NCBI GenBank assembly: GCA_013368325.1
Contig: JAACJK010000010.1
Span: 186,001 to 250,000 of the forward strand
Direction of reading: 5' to 3'
Source of the DNA: Ephemerocybe angulata
Taxonomy: Eukaryota > Basidiomycota > Agaricomycetes > Agaricales > Psathyrellaceae
DNA: 64,000 nt
Below the pieces are notes generated by a model. That model was not told the origin of the DNA and ran no database searches. It was given only the letters and a program-made list of their open reading frames with translations. Each line of letters begins with the position of its first letter. Within the stretch, counting starts at the first letter, position 1. This document shows positions 1 to 12,337 of this stretch, piece after piece. Made by a program: the position numbers and the translations under genes.

Positions 1-1929
1 TTGATCTCCCTGTGTTTTCCGAGCCGTGAGTCTCTACAGAGTGGACAGAAGGTGCTCGAAGACGTTGGTCATAAGAGGTCATCGAAAAAGAGTTGAATTC
101 CAAAGGGCTTGATGGAGGTTCCGTTTCTGCTTTATCAGTCGATGGTCTTGGCCCAAATGCTTCTGTGACAACATTGTCCGTGTTGAGAGGTGAACGTCCG
201 AGTTCATCGTGAGTACCCCCAGACGTCGGCCGTAGAGAGGTCCAGCGTTTCCTAGGAGGTGGTTGCAAAGATAAAGCTCCTAATGACAACGCCCTATTGG
301 CCCGAGTTTTAACATCGGATACCATGGGGGGCGAGCGATTAACCCATTGCTCGCCCTGGCGTTCAGCTAGAACCTTCCGGTCTGTCGATCGGTCCAGGGG
401 AGTGGGGTAAGGTGTGAACGGGACTGCACTTCGTTGAGAGATCGGAGTATTGATTGTGGCATTGTCCGGGGTACCTGATCGAAGCATCCCTAACAAGTTG
501 TTTCCCATGCTGGCAAAGCTCTCTTCTGTGTGTTCCCGTTCCGTTTGCTGGCGTTCTGCGTCGGAAGATTGAGCTGTTGCCCGTGAGCCTGAACGAGGTC
601 GAGAGCTGAACAGCGTCTTCAGAGCAGAAACTGTCCCAGTAGGTTTCGGGACTGTCGATTGGGAGTGCACAGATTGAGAAGAGACTGAAGATGCGTAGTT
701 GCGATCTGTTGGGGACCTCGGTGGTTGATATTCGTAGAGCGGCGAACTCTGGGGAGCTCTTGAGGCCGACAACCCTTGAGTCCGGATTTTCATGATCACA
801 TCCAGATCCCCTCTCGGCTCAGAAGTCGTAGGGGTCGTCGGAATGCCAAGGCCCGCCGCAAGTGTCCTGTAGAATCATTAGTCTCCAGGATACCTGTGAA
901 CCGAAGCTAATTAGGCTGCTACCTTTGCCCTAGAATTGCATTCTTGATCGCAGTTATCCATTTCTGCGACTCGACAGGGTCGATTATATGAACCTGCCAG
1001 ATTGCGTCGTGGGTGCCGTTGCTGCTTTTGCCCGCAACACTTTCGAACCCTTTAATTCGAATGACATTAGGTCGTCCCCCTACTTCTTCGTCCGCGACGA
1101 AGACTGCACTTTCGGTGTGAATTTCGAGCCGTTCTAGCTCCTTGTCGTCGGGCCCCGATGATTTGAAAACATGCAGGTAGGAGACGGCTGGGGATGGGTT
1201 CCGCGATAAGGGGTTGTGGAGGTTGGTCGGGGTAGATAAAATAATGTATCGCGTCTTCCAGTTCTTGGAAGAGAGGGCAAATCGCCGTAGCGACGAGGGT
1301 GGGGTATATTTGGGGAAGTAAGCGCTGCAAGCCAGGAAGGGATTCAGGGCCAGAACATTCGTAGGGAAAGGAGGTATCGGGGTAACCACAATCGAGTTTT
1401 GCCGTGAATGAGACGCTACTGATCCAGAGCGATATCGCATTGGGTTGTGGGTGGTGGTTATGGAGGAGGTTTCCAGGAAGGATTTATTCCGAATATCGGG
1501 TACAGATTCAGAGTTTCTGGTGTCGCCAAAGCGGCGGAGTTCAGAGGTGTCTGCCGGCGTACGTAAAGCGTCGTCGTCCTCGTCTTCTGTGCTCTCTTCC
1601 TGGGAGTACGAGTCAGGGTGGACCAAGAACGGTGAAATGCCAATCGCCTGCGCCGCCATTTCCCGCAGCCGATTCCGCTCTTCGACCTCCTGGTCGGGTG
1701 GGGGCGCACTAATTTCGATCACATCTGGAAGAACGATAGGCACTGCAGGCTGCCGGACCACAGGGCGCGACTTCCGCCCAAACTTGAAGGAGAGGGCGTC
1801 AGAGGCAGCTCCAAGGATGCTGTTCCTGTTCTTCCGCGAATTGAAGCCACTGGAGGGCGCGCTCGACGAGGCGGTAGAGGGCCGCACACGGTCGTAGGTC
1901 GCGAATGGGTGATTGTTCAGGGATTCCAT
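1..1929 (-). CDS. PH-domain protein, 5' part (gene continues past the left edge)
   Basis: The chosen start is the ATG at 1929-1927, giving MESLNNHPFATYDR; an ATG-less extension further upstream is open but looks like leader. The first exon runs to about 922 and an intron of about 54 bases (donor GTAGCA, acceptor CTACAG) leads to a second exon that stays open to base 1. The first ~200 residues are Ser/Pro/Arg-rich with an acidic patch (EESTEDEDDD), so probably disordered. Residues ~210-340 look like a PH domain: a basic beta strand with NWKTRYIILS, then SYLHVFKS, and the closing helix with the diagnostic Trp in WITAIKNAILGQ. The second exon is again low-complexity Ser/Thr/Pro-rich. PH domains bind phosphoinositides or partner proteins at membranes. 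Whatever catalytic or structural domain follows lies outside the window, so the family cannot be named. Confidence 0.7.
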
Positions 1930-3145
1930 GCCTCCGTTACCTAAACGAACAAGACAGTGAGGACACGTCAAATATAAACGAATGAGTGCAGATGTTGCTG
2001 GAGCTGCCACGCACCGAGAGCCTGAGTATCCCCTCGCAACGGTGTCTTTCCCTTGTCATTGGACCTCGTGGCCAGAATGTTTCTGCCAGAAAACATAGAG
2101 TCTGAGATCCTGGACTCCTTGGCACTGGCTGAGCTGAGTCGCCTAGGGAAGATACTGGCAGTAGTGTGGCGAACAGGGTTTGTTGAGAATGTCGCGCCAC
2201 CGACCGGGATTGAAACGTATGGGAGAGGAGTAAATGCCTGCTCGTCGTTAGCACGCTGGCATGGGGGAGAATGAGGAAACAGAGGAACAGAGGAAATGGA
2301 CAGCGGATTTATGAAGAGAGATGACTATTAGAAGGAGAACTGACCGTGGCTTCCCCATCATCCGACGCCCAAATTCGCTCCGGACCCGTGGACCCTATCA
2401 TTCACCGATGGTCTTCGTCGCGGACGATGAGCAGAGGTCGAACGCCCTTCACTAGTCTTGCCTTGCAGGCTCAATGGTAGGTCAGGTATGCCGAGTGTGT
2501 ACGGGATTTATTTCAATTTACACGGAAGGAGTCTGTGCCTTGTCAATTGAACTGGACCCTGTATTTCGGCTCTGATTCTGATTCCACGAGGCGACTTGGC
2601 TGAAATATCCACGCTCTTTCATCACAAGCAATCTACTCTATTAAGTTCCTTTCATTCACTTAGTTGACGCCTCAACGGGGAGAACTGGATTGAACTACAG
2701 CGTGCTATCGTCTTTACCTGCTAACCAGAGCCGAAAATCAAAGGTTACTTTGCCTCTGAAAGACGTAGTCTCGATTCTCTTCCGTCTCCCGAAATCCGGA
2801 CGCTCGGCGCCCGTTGACCAAATGCCATCAAAGGCTAATCTGATGACGGCGACCTGTGCCTTTTCTAAGCTGCAGCCCTGAGCCAGCCCTTCACAAGACT
2901 TCACAGGATCAGCAATTATATCAGCGTTGACAACACCACCAACACCTTCGGTTCTCGCGATGCACGCAAATCCTGGTGTGAAAGGAAGTATAGGCCAGGA
3001 TTTAGTGAATCCAGAGGGAAGCTTCCCGTATTGTAGTACACCTGCATCAAAACACATGAGATGAGCAAATCTCCTTACTTCGCGCAGGTCAGGAAGAATC
3101 CAGCATACCGCTGCCTTCGGAATTCGTGAGACGAATCCGCCCACT
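1930..3145. other. Intergenic interval with one unexplained open frame
   Basis: This separates the start of the PH-domain gene from the end of the SIKE-like gene. Most of it has no recognisable coding. On the minus strand, 3144-2695 is open for about 150 codons, starts immediately after the stop of the SIKE-like gene in another frame, has no ATG at its head and matches nothing I recognise. It is probably 3' untranslated sequence, or an alternative C-terminus reached by splicing at the GT beside the stop. Confidence 0.5.
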
Positions 3146-4243
3146 TCAACCTGGAGTATTCATCTGTTGATATGATTGAGGGCCGGAATTCATAGCACCG
3201 CCAGGGCGCTGGTCCACTGACTCCGCTCTTCGCGAATCGAACGCAGCGTGCATGTCTGCGCTGTCCGCTCGGGGCTGGGTGGGCGCCATTCCCATCATCC
3301 GTCTGAGCTCTTGGTTCTCTCTCTGGAGGCGCTCGAGCTCGATTTCGCGCTCCAAGGCGTGGTCAGCAGACTGCGCCAGTGTCCACGGTACCCGCTCCTC
3401 GGCTTCATCAGAAGGTGAGATGCCTTCCAAAGACTCCCCCCCTTGGGCCCGCAGCAATTGCCGGAATAGATGAGAGAGGCGGGCAACAGCATTGGATATG
3501 GTGGCGTTCGTTTGCAACTCTGCATTGCTGTTTTCCTCCTCCCGGGCCAAGAGTTTCGATTCGAAGTCCCGAATCAGAGACAATTCGCGTTCTTGAATGT
3601 GTTGCTAGCAGCGGATGTCAACAGGCGGAGCATTTCAGAAACAATTCGCAGACGTACTGCGCGGTTGCGGAAGTTGGCTGCGACCATTGGTTAGTCATAT
3701 AGTCATAGGGCATTGCAGACAGTCCTCGCATACGCACTCATCAGGGTTTCCAGCGTCTGCTCGTACTCCTTGATCAAGGTGCTCAATTGTTTGTTATCGT
3801 GCAGGAGTCCTTGATTCTCCGCGGTTATACCAGCGCTCATTTGTTCGAGTAGCGCGTCATATTCCTCTGTGTCACGGGGTCGGTCGACTTTCACTTGCGT
3901 CACAGGGATGAACTCGAACCTTGCGACTTGTCAAGATTGAACCTAGGCAACATATTCGATTAGGACCGTGACAATGTGTGAAGTTGCAGCGTGGGGTTAC
4001 CTTCGCAGCACAAACCCGCTCTGTAGGTTGCTTGATTGGTTCTAAGCATAGCGGAATCCCAATTAGCTCCTTGTGACTCTAACACGCGAGGACACGCACC
4101 TTGACCTTCCCAGCTGTCGTGTACAACGACACCGACATCGACTGGTTCTGACTTAGCTGCTCGCCCAGCTGCGTGATGATGCCCCATAGCTGCATAACAT
4201 CTGTCTCCTCATTGCCGCTGCTGCTGTTGTTTAAGACAACCAT
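3146..4243 (-). CDS. SIKE/FGFR1OP2-family coiled-coil protein (fungal SCI1-like, STRIPAK)
   Basis: The start is ATG 4243-4241 (MVVLNNSSSGNEETDVMQ). Splicing five short introns gives a continuous small coiled-coil protein: SGFVLRRFNLDKSQEEYDAL, then ENQGLLHDNKQLSTLIKEYE, then QTLETLMTNFRNRAQHIQER, ELSLIRDFESKLLAREEEN and a leucine-zipper-like ERLQRENQELRRMM tail. Two introns decide the reading. One joins DKSQ to EEYD (donor GTTCGA, acceptor CACAG), and one with donor GTACGT ends at TGCTAG. In family knowledge, SIKE/SCI1 proteins are short coiled-coil subunits of the STRIPAK phosphatase-kinase complex, acting in cell fusion, septation and fruiting-body development in fungi. The call rests on the asparagine-rich EN..L.HDN..L heptads and overall layout; I could not run a profile search. 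The C-terminus (QQMNTPG) is low complexity. Confidence 0.6.
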
Positions 4244-5182
4244 AGGTGGTCCAAACCGTCGGTCGTGTGTAGTTTGTCGTTCTGTAGTCGTTCAGGTGAA
4301 GAATACTTGTCCTTGTGAGCGTCGTAGGATGGTATCCTTAGTCGTTAGGCCGGTTGTGGAATGACGTGTCAAGATAATCTGGGTATACTTGCGATCTAGA
4401 GGTGCGAGGACCCTCTTTCGCGAGCGTTGAGCTAGTGGTGGACTGCCAGTGGGAACGCACGACGTCCTGGCGAACTGCGATTTCGTGAGAAAAGCATGCC
4501 TGACAGAGGCATCAGCGTGAGAACCGCTCAAACTTGCCAGATGTGCCGTGCCTGTGCCGCTCCGAATCCCCAGCGCCTAATAAATAGCTCCGAACAAGCG
4601 CTGAATTTCTTTCAATCCTGCGCCTTTTGAGCTTCTGAGAGAATATGACTCGCAGTGCAACCACTCTACAGCAAGTCATCGGATGGATATCGGATGCATG
4701 GTGCTAATTTGACCGGCATGCTTGATGGTGTTCCCGGCGCCAGAGACTGACATTCATTGAATACTTACATTCGCTTGGGCTCGCCCTGAGCGGCGAGCGG
4801 CGAGCTTTAACCACCTGCCCCGCATGCAAGACATCGTGCATCAGGAGGGTGAAAAGGGGGATGGAGCCACGAGATGCTCAGGTTCGAATTCTTCAGGCTC
4901 CCTGATACGAGTATCGTAATACAGTCCAACTTCAATGCCTGGATCCGAGTCGCCATGATTGCATGAGCTCTCCAGCTGATCTACAGGCTATACCATTCGA
5001 GTCACACCCAATAATGTCCATCCACACCGGCGCTACTCCATGTTCTTCGCAACCAATCTGCAGTCCATTATCCCTAAGGATATAATATTCCCTTCCCGGT
5101 GTTTGCACACTAGCAATCGCCAGATGGAATGGGAGGTTGTATTTGCTTTCGAGGTGGACACTTTCAATGAGATGATGGCTGG
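4244..5182. other. Intergenic interval, nothing convincing
   Basis: About 0.9 kb between the SIKE-like gene start and the SAP-protein gene end. Short open frames are scattered on both strands with no ATG-plus-splice path that gives a plausible protein. A short tandem of GGCGAGC units lies near 4790-4805. The string GGTTCGAATTC near 4880 resembles a tRNA T-loop, but no cloverleaf could be built around it. Confidence 0.5.
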
Positions 5183-7381
5183 TCACAAAAAAAAAGATTG
5201 TGAGCTGTGTGACTTATTCCATGGGGTATGATCTACGAGCCTTGGTAGAAACAAGTTCAAGTTTGACTGGCGTTTCACTCTAGAAAGCGCCATGGCGCCG
5301 ATTTCGAGCCTCCCATTAAAATCTTGCTCCATCTCGGCAGATGTCATTTCCCTACCACTCAAGCTTACAAGCACTGGGTCAGACCTTTGACCTCTGATCT
5401 GTTTCTAGGCTCACCTGTTTGCTACGAGGCAGGCTAACACGTAGCGTCGTGCAACTATCAGCTTTACAGCGCCGGCGGGTCCATCGTTGTTGAGCCGGTT
5501 AAGCCAATTTCTACTGATACCTCGATCATACTCTTCGTGGTTAGGCCAGCTCAGGTAGTCTTCCAGAGCTTTCGAGTGTGCCGCATTGGGTCTGGGTCTA
5601 TGTCGCTTCTCATCAATGTATCTGGTCCAATCAGCCCTTACAAGGGAATTCCTCCTGTCTGGATTTTCTGAACTCTGATGAGCAGATATCGTTGGGAGAC
5701 CGACGACCTCGCAAGTCGCTTCCAAGACATAGTAGAAGCAAACGGATGAACCAATTTGGAGAGTTACTCTCCATATCTCGCCTGGGATAATCTCTTCGGC
5801 GTAGGTTACGGACATTTGCTCAAAGGGCAAGTCCAGGCCTATGGAAACGCGATAGAAGTAGGACGTTAGGAGGAATCTTCAGGGGCGTAAGAATGCTGGA
5901 ATCTGCGTGGTTTGTTGTATCACTTACTTGAAAGCAACGAGAACTGCCCTCTCGTCCTCGCAGGCCCACATCTGGTCGGAGACAATCGAGGGATATGCTT
6001 TGAGAGCCTTTCCTAGGAAAGTTTCGTAGAAATGGGCTTTCCTTTCTCGTAACTGGAGCCGTCGGAGGGCGAGGTATGGCCAGAAATCGTACATGTTTGG
6101 AGAGTATCTCTTGAGCATAGCTTTGAGTCGAAGACCGGGGAATTGTCGTTGAAGTATATACGAGGCTGCAATCCGAGCTATTCATGCAAAAGTTGGCGAG
6201 AGATATGGAACAACGAATATAAGCTTACCTGAGTATCTATGAAGTTTGCTCAATCCACTGAAGACCTGTATATCCCTTTCGTAAAGACAGCTAAGTACCG
6301 GAGCTAGCCATTGCACTCTCTTTCGTTTAGAGAGCCCAGGAGGAAACGTGACAAGTTTCAGAGACACCGCAGCGTCCGAATGAGCAGCAGGGAGTCTGAA
6401 GCAGCTGTCCAGGCAGTCGTCTCCTAATCCAGTATCAGAAGTCCCGGTCAGATGTGTCCGCGTGAAGACAGGGGCATCTGGTCGGAGCATTGGCGTCTCT
6501 AATAGAGTGGTGCGTGTCGAAGCTTTCGGGTTTGATGTTCTCGGGGGGACTTTGGGGATAAGAGGTGCGAAGGCCTTCTTCAAAGTGCGAGGTGCAGTTG
6601 ACAGCGCATGTATTCTGATTTGGGTGTCTGGGAAGGGCGCCGTCTGCTGAGACTGCTGCTGTCTGCTCGCTTGCGGCTCCTCCAGAGTAGCGACCAAGGG
6701 GACAAGTAGGTTACGAGTTACCTTAGTCTGAGGTGTTGCTGTTGACAGAGTCGCTTTATGCTGTAGCTTTGCTCGCTTGGGGTTTGGCTTCTCCGCGGTC
6801 GTACATAACTTCCTTTTGACACAGTCTTTAGTCTTCTTCATGCCAACTGCGGAGACCAGAGATGTAGCTTGGCTTGGCTGGAGGGTGACGGTCCGTGAAG
6901 GTAAAGAAGCAGGTTCTGGAGGCTCCGATGTTCCTGGAGTGACTTGAATGGATGTCGGATGTTGCTGTTTGGATGTATGCGCTGCAGGTCCGGTTAAACG
7001 AGAAGTAAAGAAGTCCCGCTGAGACTCAGGGAGATCTTGACGAGAGTTAGGCACGAAGTCTTGTGTATTTGCGGGTACCACAGATTTAAAGGGCTGTAGG
7101 GGAGCTGCTCTGGCGTCTTCAACATCTGGAGGGGCGTTCTGAGAACTAGGACCCAGCTTGCTGGTGTTAGAGGTATCCTGGATCGAAGTAGTAACATTCG
7201 CCTTCGTTATCCGTGGTATGAATGTTGTCGGGCCCAGAGTGTCGCCATTCTCCGCGGTTGGTTGACTGAAGTGCTGGAGCTTCGCCAGAAGGGCTGATTT
7301 GTTGAGTTTTGAGTACCCAGTCAACTTTTTATCCTTGCATATCGCCTTGAGTTGCGGAACAGTGAGTTTGCTGAGATCCAT
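5183..7381 (-). CDS. SAP-motif nuclear protein, basidiomycete type
   Basis: Four exons at about 7381-6229, 6177-5928, 5876-5415 and 5363-5183 join in frame. The start ATG at 7381 opens directly into a SAP-like helix-extension-helix (MDLSKLTVPQLKAICKDKKL, then TGYSKLNKSALLAKLQHF), a motif that binds AT-rich or chromatin DNA. Residues ~40-330 are Ser/Thr/Pro/Gln-rich with a basic stretch (KRKLCTTAEKPNPKRAK) that could be a nuclear localisation signal. The C-terminal ~300 residues are ordered and hydrophobic (YSPNMYDFWPYLALRRLQL; KFLLTSYFYRVSIGLDLPFE; EEIIPGEIWRVTLQIGSSVC) and do not match a domain I know. The joint at 5928/5876 uses an AAG acceptor; using the nearby TAG would break the frame. 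A role in transcription or chromatin is inferred only from the SAP motif. Confidence 0.65.
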
Positions 7382-7788
7382 GTCTACAGTAACATGTGTA
7401 ACCAGGTGGATGAGACTGAAGGGTTAAAATGTCGAAGTCTGTCGAGGTGCGGCGGGAGGATGGTACGGTTGAAGAAGACTTGTGCTGTCGACATCAATTT
7501 GATCGCAAGCCTCCCACCAGGCGTCTCAAGCTTCTACCCGACAGTACCAATGTCTATACATCATTAAGTTGCATGACTGGAACGGTTTATTATACAGGGC
7601 TACATAAAGGGTCAAGCAAAGAAAAACCAGATTGCAAATGAGGAAGAGACTTTGCAATGAGACGGGTTTCCCATCTGGGGGAGGTATGGTATAGTTATAT
7701 GGTATCGACGCCCAGATGAACCTCCGCTAGAATGGTACTACGAGGCTTAAGGGTGAAGCAGAAAGGAAACCTGCTAGAAGCACCAAGG
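7382..7788. other. Intergenic: upstream of SAP gene, downstream of SUMO protease gene
   Basis: About 400 bases holding the presumed promoter and leader of the SAP-protein gene and the 3' untranslated region of the SUMO-protease gene. Two overlapping plus-strand frames of about 70 codons (7352-7641) have no splice or homology support. Confidence 0.5.
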
Positions 7789-10700
7789 TCACCGAAGCCT
7801 TGCAGCTGCTTGCTTCTTCCCTTTGGCCTTGGGGTTCGCAACGGTCATTTCCACGACAATATCTTCATCCGATGATACTTCTTCCGCCTTCGCAGCTTCT
7901 GGCTCCGTCGTTTTCGAAGGTGGTTTGGTAGTCTGGAGCCTTTTCCACTCCTTGGAGAGTTCCTGTATGCGGTGCTTCATATCCTCTCTCATATTAGGAA
8001 CCTTTTCGTCCCTCCAAAGCTCTTGCCGAACTTCGTTGGAGGTCTTAGCTGTTGTTGTCTGTGATCTAAGTGAGATATGAGAGTCATGGTAAGCACGATA
8101 GGGACGTACGAAGACTTTCTCCATGTAGTGCTTGGGATCCGAGATGAAGGTCTGGGCGAGATGCAAGAGGTATAGACCGCAATCACAGAAATTGGGTTGC
8201 GTCGGGACCTAGGGTCGTGTTGGCATGTTGGCGATACTTCAAGAAGAATGACTTACATTTACAGCCTTGAGGATGATCTCCGCTTCTGAATCGAATCCTT
8301 TTTTGTCCTTGGCTTCGTGCTTCAAGTACTTGGCCAGCTGCCTGCAAGCTTGTTTATGTTGTGTGCCCAGGGAATCCAAGGTTAATACATATGTGCTGAA
8401 AAACGGTTAGTCAGGTAATTTGGCAGACGAAGGGCTGGGACGCACTGCTTCGGTCGGTAAACCTCCACTGCAGCCTGTGCCCCAGACTTTCTGGGTCGGG
8501 GCGTTGGCTTCACCTTGGCCTTCGCGTATGAGTGCCCTGAACGCGTGTTCACACCATAGAACTGTCCAGGGGGTATCTCTGAGCCGCCGACGACAACGCT
8601 TTCTTCAAGCAGTGAAGGAGTGTCATCGCCCTCAATGATATTCATCTCATCGGCTTCGCCGTCGTTCGACAATTCCGTGGATCCTGCGGTTAACGGTTTA
8701 CCCTCTGAATGGGGAGGGATTTCAAGGACTTCCGGTGTAGTGCACATTGGGGATGCAGGTGCCTCCGGTTCGGGAGAGTCGACGGTCATAACATCGACCT
8801 CAAGCACCTCATTTTCATCTGGAGGGTCGCCGACAGACATATGTGTCATTTCCTTGGTTAGGTCAGCTTCTACAGCCTCTTCACTCGGAGTGGATGGGCG
8901 GGTCTCCACTTCATCCCCATCGACAGAAACAGCTTTAGGAATAGTTTCTTGAGCATCGTTCTTTGGAGGCGACGGTGGAGGAGGTGCGAGAACGTGTTCT
9001 GGCTCGTAAATCAATGCCAGATACCAGTGCATGCTAAAGGAGTGTTAAATTCGCTTGAGTCTTTTAAGAGAGGTTCAATACGCACTGCTCGTTGATCGGT
9101 ACGATGATATACTTCTTCTCAAACAAGTCAAACTTGCCCGTCCATTTGCGGACGCTGTTGTAACCTTCCTCCATACTATAAGAAGTCAAGTGAGGAAGTA
9201 TTGGTATAATCAGATAAAGAACACACTCACTTCCGTTTATTCAGCTTCTTATAGAAGAATGAGCTGAAGACATGCACTTGTTTCGCCAGCTCTGGATTCT
9301 TTTCTTCAAGCTCTTTAAGCCAAAGCCTTTGGAGAGATGTGAGACATGGATGCGGTAAAAGTAAAACACTTACTTGAGGCCAAATTCTATAAGTGTATCA
9401 TTCAAGAATTCACCTGGTTGAAGCCTTGCAATGTCTGCGTTGGTGATATTGACCTTCCCGGGTACGCCGGGAGGATAGACGAGGATTCTGCGTATATTCA
9501 ATAAACAGACGGACTCAGGATTTATAAAGCACGCACACTTCATCATCGCCTGGGTGTGGCCCATCGGTCGCACTAGCAGACTGCCTTGTTGACCGACGAG
9601 GAGGATCAGCCGATCCCTTCTTCACAAGCGTTGGTGATGTTGCAGTATTGGGAATTGCCTTCGAAGTCGAAGCTTGTCGCGATTGTTCGGGGAGCTTTGA
9701 ACTGCTCTTTCCTGGGTAGGATGGATTGCCCAACATCGGGCGTTGGGGTTTAGACTTGTTCGGCACCAACCCGCCCCTGGAAGCCGGAGGTTGTCCGCTA
9801 ACGCTTTGCTTGGTTGGCTTCCCACTTCCGTCGCCCTGTTTAGAGTTCCGTGGCATGTTGTCGGGGTCACCCGCCCCCACGTTTGTGTGTGACTCGTATT
9901 CCTCGTATTCTCTTAGCAGCGCCTTCCACACATCACGCGAGGCCTCGGCGCTAGAGGAAATGAGTAAATTCTTTCCCAAGAGCGGATATTGCAACTGACC
10001 CTGGTCCCGCGTGAGGTTTGCACCATCCTCTGAGAGTATTGTACATATCAAAATCCCACTCAGCATCACTGCAGTCGAAGACAAGGGCTATGGGGAGAAT
10101 GTGTGCCTTTCCGCCTAAGCACGATTGATTAAGCACAGAAAGATACGATTGAGATTTCTTCGTACCAGTTTTAGGTTGGCGAAATTTCAGCAGAGCGAAT
10201 GGGTGTGCATTGGTAGACCCGAGCGGAGTGCACTGAGCATGATTTGAGTCGTGTGCACGAGGATCAAGTGAAAATCGTACTTGCCATGACTTCTGCATAC
10301 TGTCGAGGGTCAACCGTAAAAACTACCTTCTTCTGAGAGTCAAGGACGGTCAACGTGTGCCCCTCCCATGTCGCGCGTCCTCGCTGGTCAACAAAGCGAG
10401 ACCCATCGCAATACTTTGAGATTGGAAGAATCTGTCCACGACGCATTCTCTTCACCCCTTGCGCCTTCGTGTCAGAAGATGGCGCTTTCCGCTTCACCCC
10501 TTGTGACTTCCAGTCAGAAGAGGGTACTAATGGACCAGGGCCAAACGGTTGACGCTGTGTTATATGCATTAACATTTCGCCTATTTGGAGTAGGTTGAAG
10601 CCATACTGATGGGTTCCTTGGCCTGATGTGGTCCCGTAGATCAACAGCACCCATCTCCTCGTATCGCTTGACCTTATCTCGCACCCCACCCTCCTCGGGA

Positions 10701-11302
10701 ATGTCGCGCTGTGGCGGAATGGCAGGCTTCATTTCCTTCGTAGGAGCCGGTGAACTCTTGTCATATTCTTCGATAGGGTCGTCATCGATATATGTTGCCT
10801 CGAGCCGCTTCATACTCGGACCGTCCTCATGGACAGTTAGTCGTTGAGCTTCACGGGGAAAGTGCTTGGAAGATCGGGTGGCCGAAGAGCTAGACGGATT
10901 CTCCCATACACGTTCTTCGGAGAGATCAATATGGTTCCCATCGCTAGGAGCTGTTATAGATATCGTGAGTAGATATTAGGGGTACCCTTTTGAAGAGCGT
11001 GGCTCACCATGCTGAGCCTCCGTATCCGGTCGCTTGACGGTGCTGCGGGGTCCAGTGGACATAACGGTCCTCGCCTTCGCAGGATTACTTTGGTAACCTG
11101 TTGCTGGCTGTGACTGCTTTCCCTTCATGCCATCCTTTTTTCTTAATGAAAGCTGGTTTCTCTTCTGCGTGTTGCTATTTCTCGACAACCCGACGTTTTG
11201 CTTTCCTACATTGTTGAATGGGTTTGAGCCCGACGCAGTGGCCTGGATAAATCCGTCAGTCGGTTGGAACTCCGTAGCAAGGGCACTGACATTTGGAGCC
11301 AT
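7789..11302 (-). CDS. ULP2: SUMO/Ulp2-type cysteine protease (peptidase family C48)
   Basis: A long multi-exon gene starting at ATG 11302 (MAPNVSALATEFQPTDGF) and ending with a TGA at 7789. The N-terminal half is disordered and basic; around 10300-10600 a PH-like or Ulp2 pre-domain is suggested by GHTLTVLDSQKKVVFTVDP and later FALLKFRQPKTG. The peptidase core is clear: NITNADIARLQPGEFLNDTL and IEFGLK near 9400; a strongly acidic insertion inside the core (~8950-8600); the catalytic His in MHWYLALIYEPEHV (~9030-8990); the Asp in VLTLDSLGTQHKQAC (~8390-8350); and the Cys in PNFCDCGLYLLHLAQTF near 8180. His, Asp and Cys, plus the Gln-equivalent before FCDCG, make an intact C48 triad. Ulp2 removes poly-SUMO chains in the nucleus; the large insertion between His and Asp fits Ulp2/SENP6-7 rather than Ulp1. 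The tail (KPKAKGKKQAAARLR) is basic. Exon borders between core motifs are approximate. Confidence 0.88.
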
Positions 11303-12337
11303 TTTAGCCTTATTCCCTGGAACTTGTATCTCTGTTGGAGCGCGCTTCCAAACAGTAGTACTATTGGGGACACAAGAGAAGCAAGTGGTCAGACCAACGT
11401 AATTGAGAGTGCGCGAAACGATTTATGTGAACAGGAGGCGTACCCATTCACACCAGCTATCGCGTCGCGGTCGGCACGGGTAACTGACATGGAAACTGGA
11501 CGGGAGGTGGACTGCCGCAGCTGGCGATACGAGTGGTTGCCGTTAAACCCTAGTTTGCTGCTCGATGCTAATTGCGGCTCGCGGCTGCCTCAAGTCACGC
11601 GCATGCTTCCGCGATTGATCTCCGGTCTTCTTGACTGACTTGACCAAGACTTGACTCCAGACCACCATGTCCATTAAAGACGTTCGCACCACCAAGGCCA
11701 TGGGTCCGCGACATATCGCCCATTCACTCTCGACGAACGGTCGGCGCTCGGAAGTGCTCACGATCTCATTGACCAACAAATGTGCTGGTGGTTACTCCTC
11801 TACTGGGCTCGAAAGCTATCTTTGCTTTTCTCTGAGTCACTGCCCTGAAAGAAGCGAAGGATGGCAGGAATTCACACCGCTTGGATCCCCGGAGGAACTC
11901 GAAAGAAGTCACTGGAGATTTGGTCAACGAATAGCGCAACTGAAGACTTTATGAGGACTGTGCCCGGAGAAGGCTGGAAGATAGGCGCATGGTTGGCGCG
12001 TAAACAGGCGTTCATACTGGCACTACGGGTTTGAATTGAAAGCTATACTGGGTTTTGAGTCCCTAATCTTTCGATAGGCGCATTAGTATTGCGTCCTCGT
12101 TATTGCAAGGCACTCATCTAGCCGATTGACTGCCACGGCACTTGATACGCAGCATGCAACACTACTTTACCTCCTTTGTTCAAACGCCAGGCATTTCAGA
12201 GTGAAAGCTCGAGTTGTCACATGATGATCGACAAAAGAAAGTACTGTGCTCACCTGTACCTATCTTCCACCCTCCTTCGACAACGGCCGACTCGCAGCCA
12301 AAAGATGAAGCTCAGCCCGAGACTCGCCCAACACAAA
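11303..12337. other. Divergent intergenic region between ULP2-like and kinase-like genes
   Basis: About 1 kb upstream of both flanking genes, so it should carry both promoters. A plus-strand frame at 11667-11954 starts with a good ATG context (ACCATGTCC) but its translation matches nothing, is not extended by splicing, and is mirrored by an equally long minus-strand frame. It is treated as non-coding. Confidence 0.45.

Noticed and set aside
4860..4900. GGTTCGAATTC string resembling a tRNA T-arm
   Set aside because: No acceptor, D or anticodon stems can be formed in the flanking 80 bases.
5838..5930. Apparent frameshift between exons 2 and 3 of the SAP-protein gene
   Set aside because: Using the GAAG acceptor at 5877 instead of the nearby TAG gives a continuous reading (KFLLTSYFYRVSIGLDLPFE).
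11667..11954. Plus-strand small gene upstream of the kinase-like gene
   Set aside because: Translation is unlike any protein I know and an equally long minus-strand frame overlaps it.
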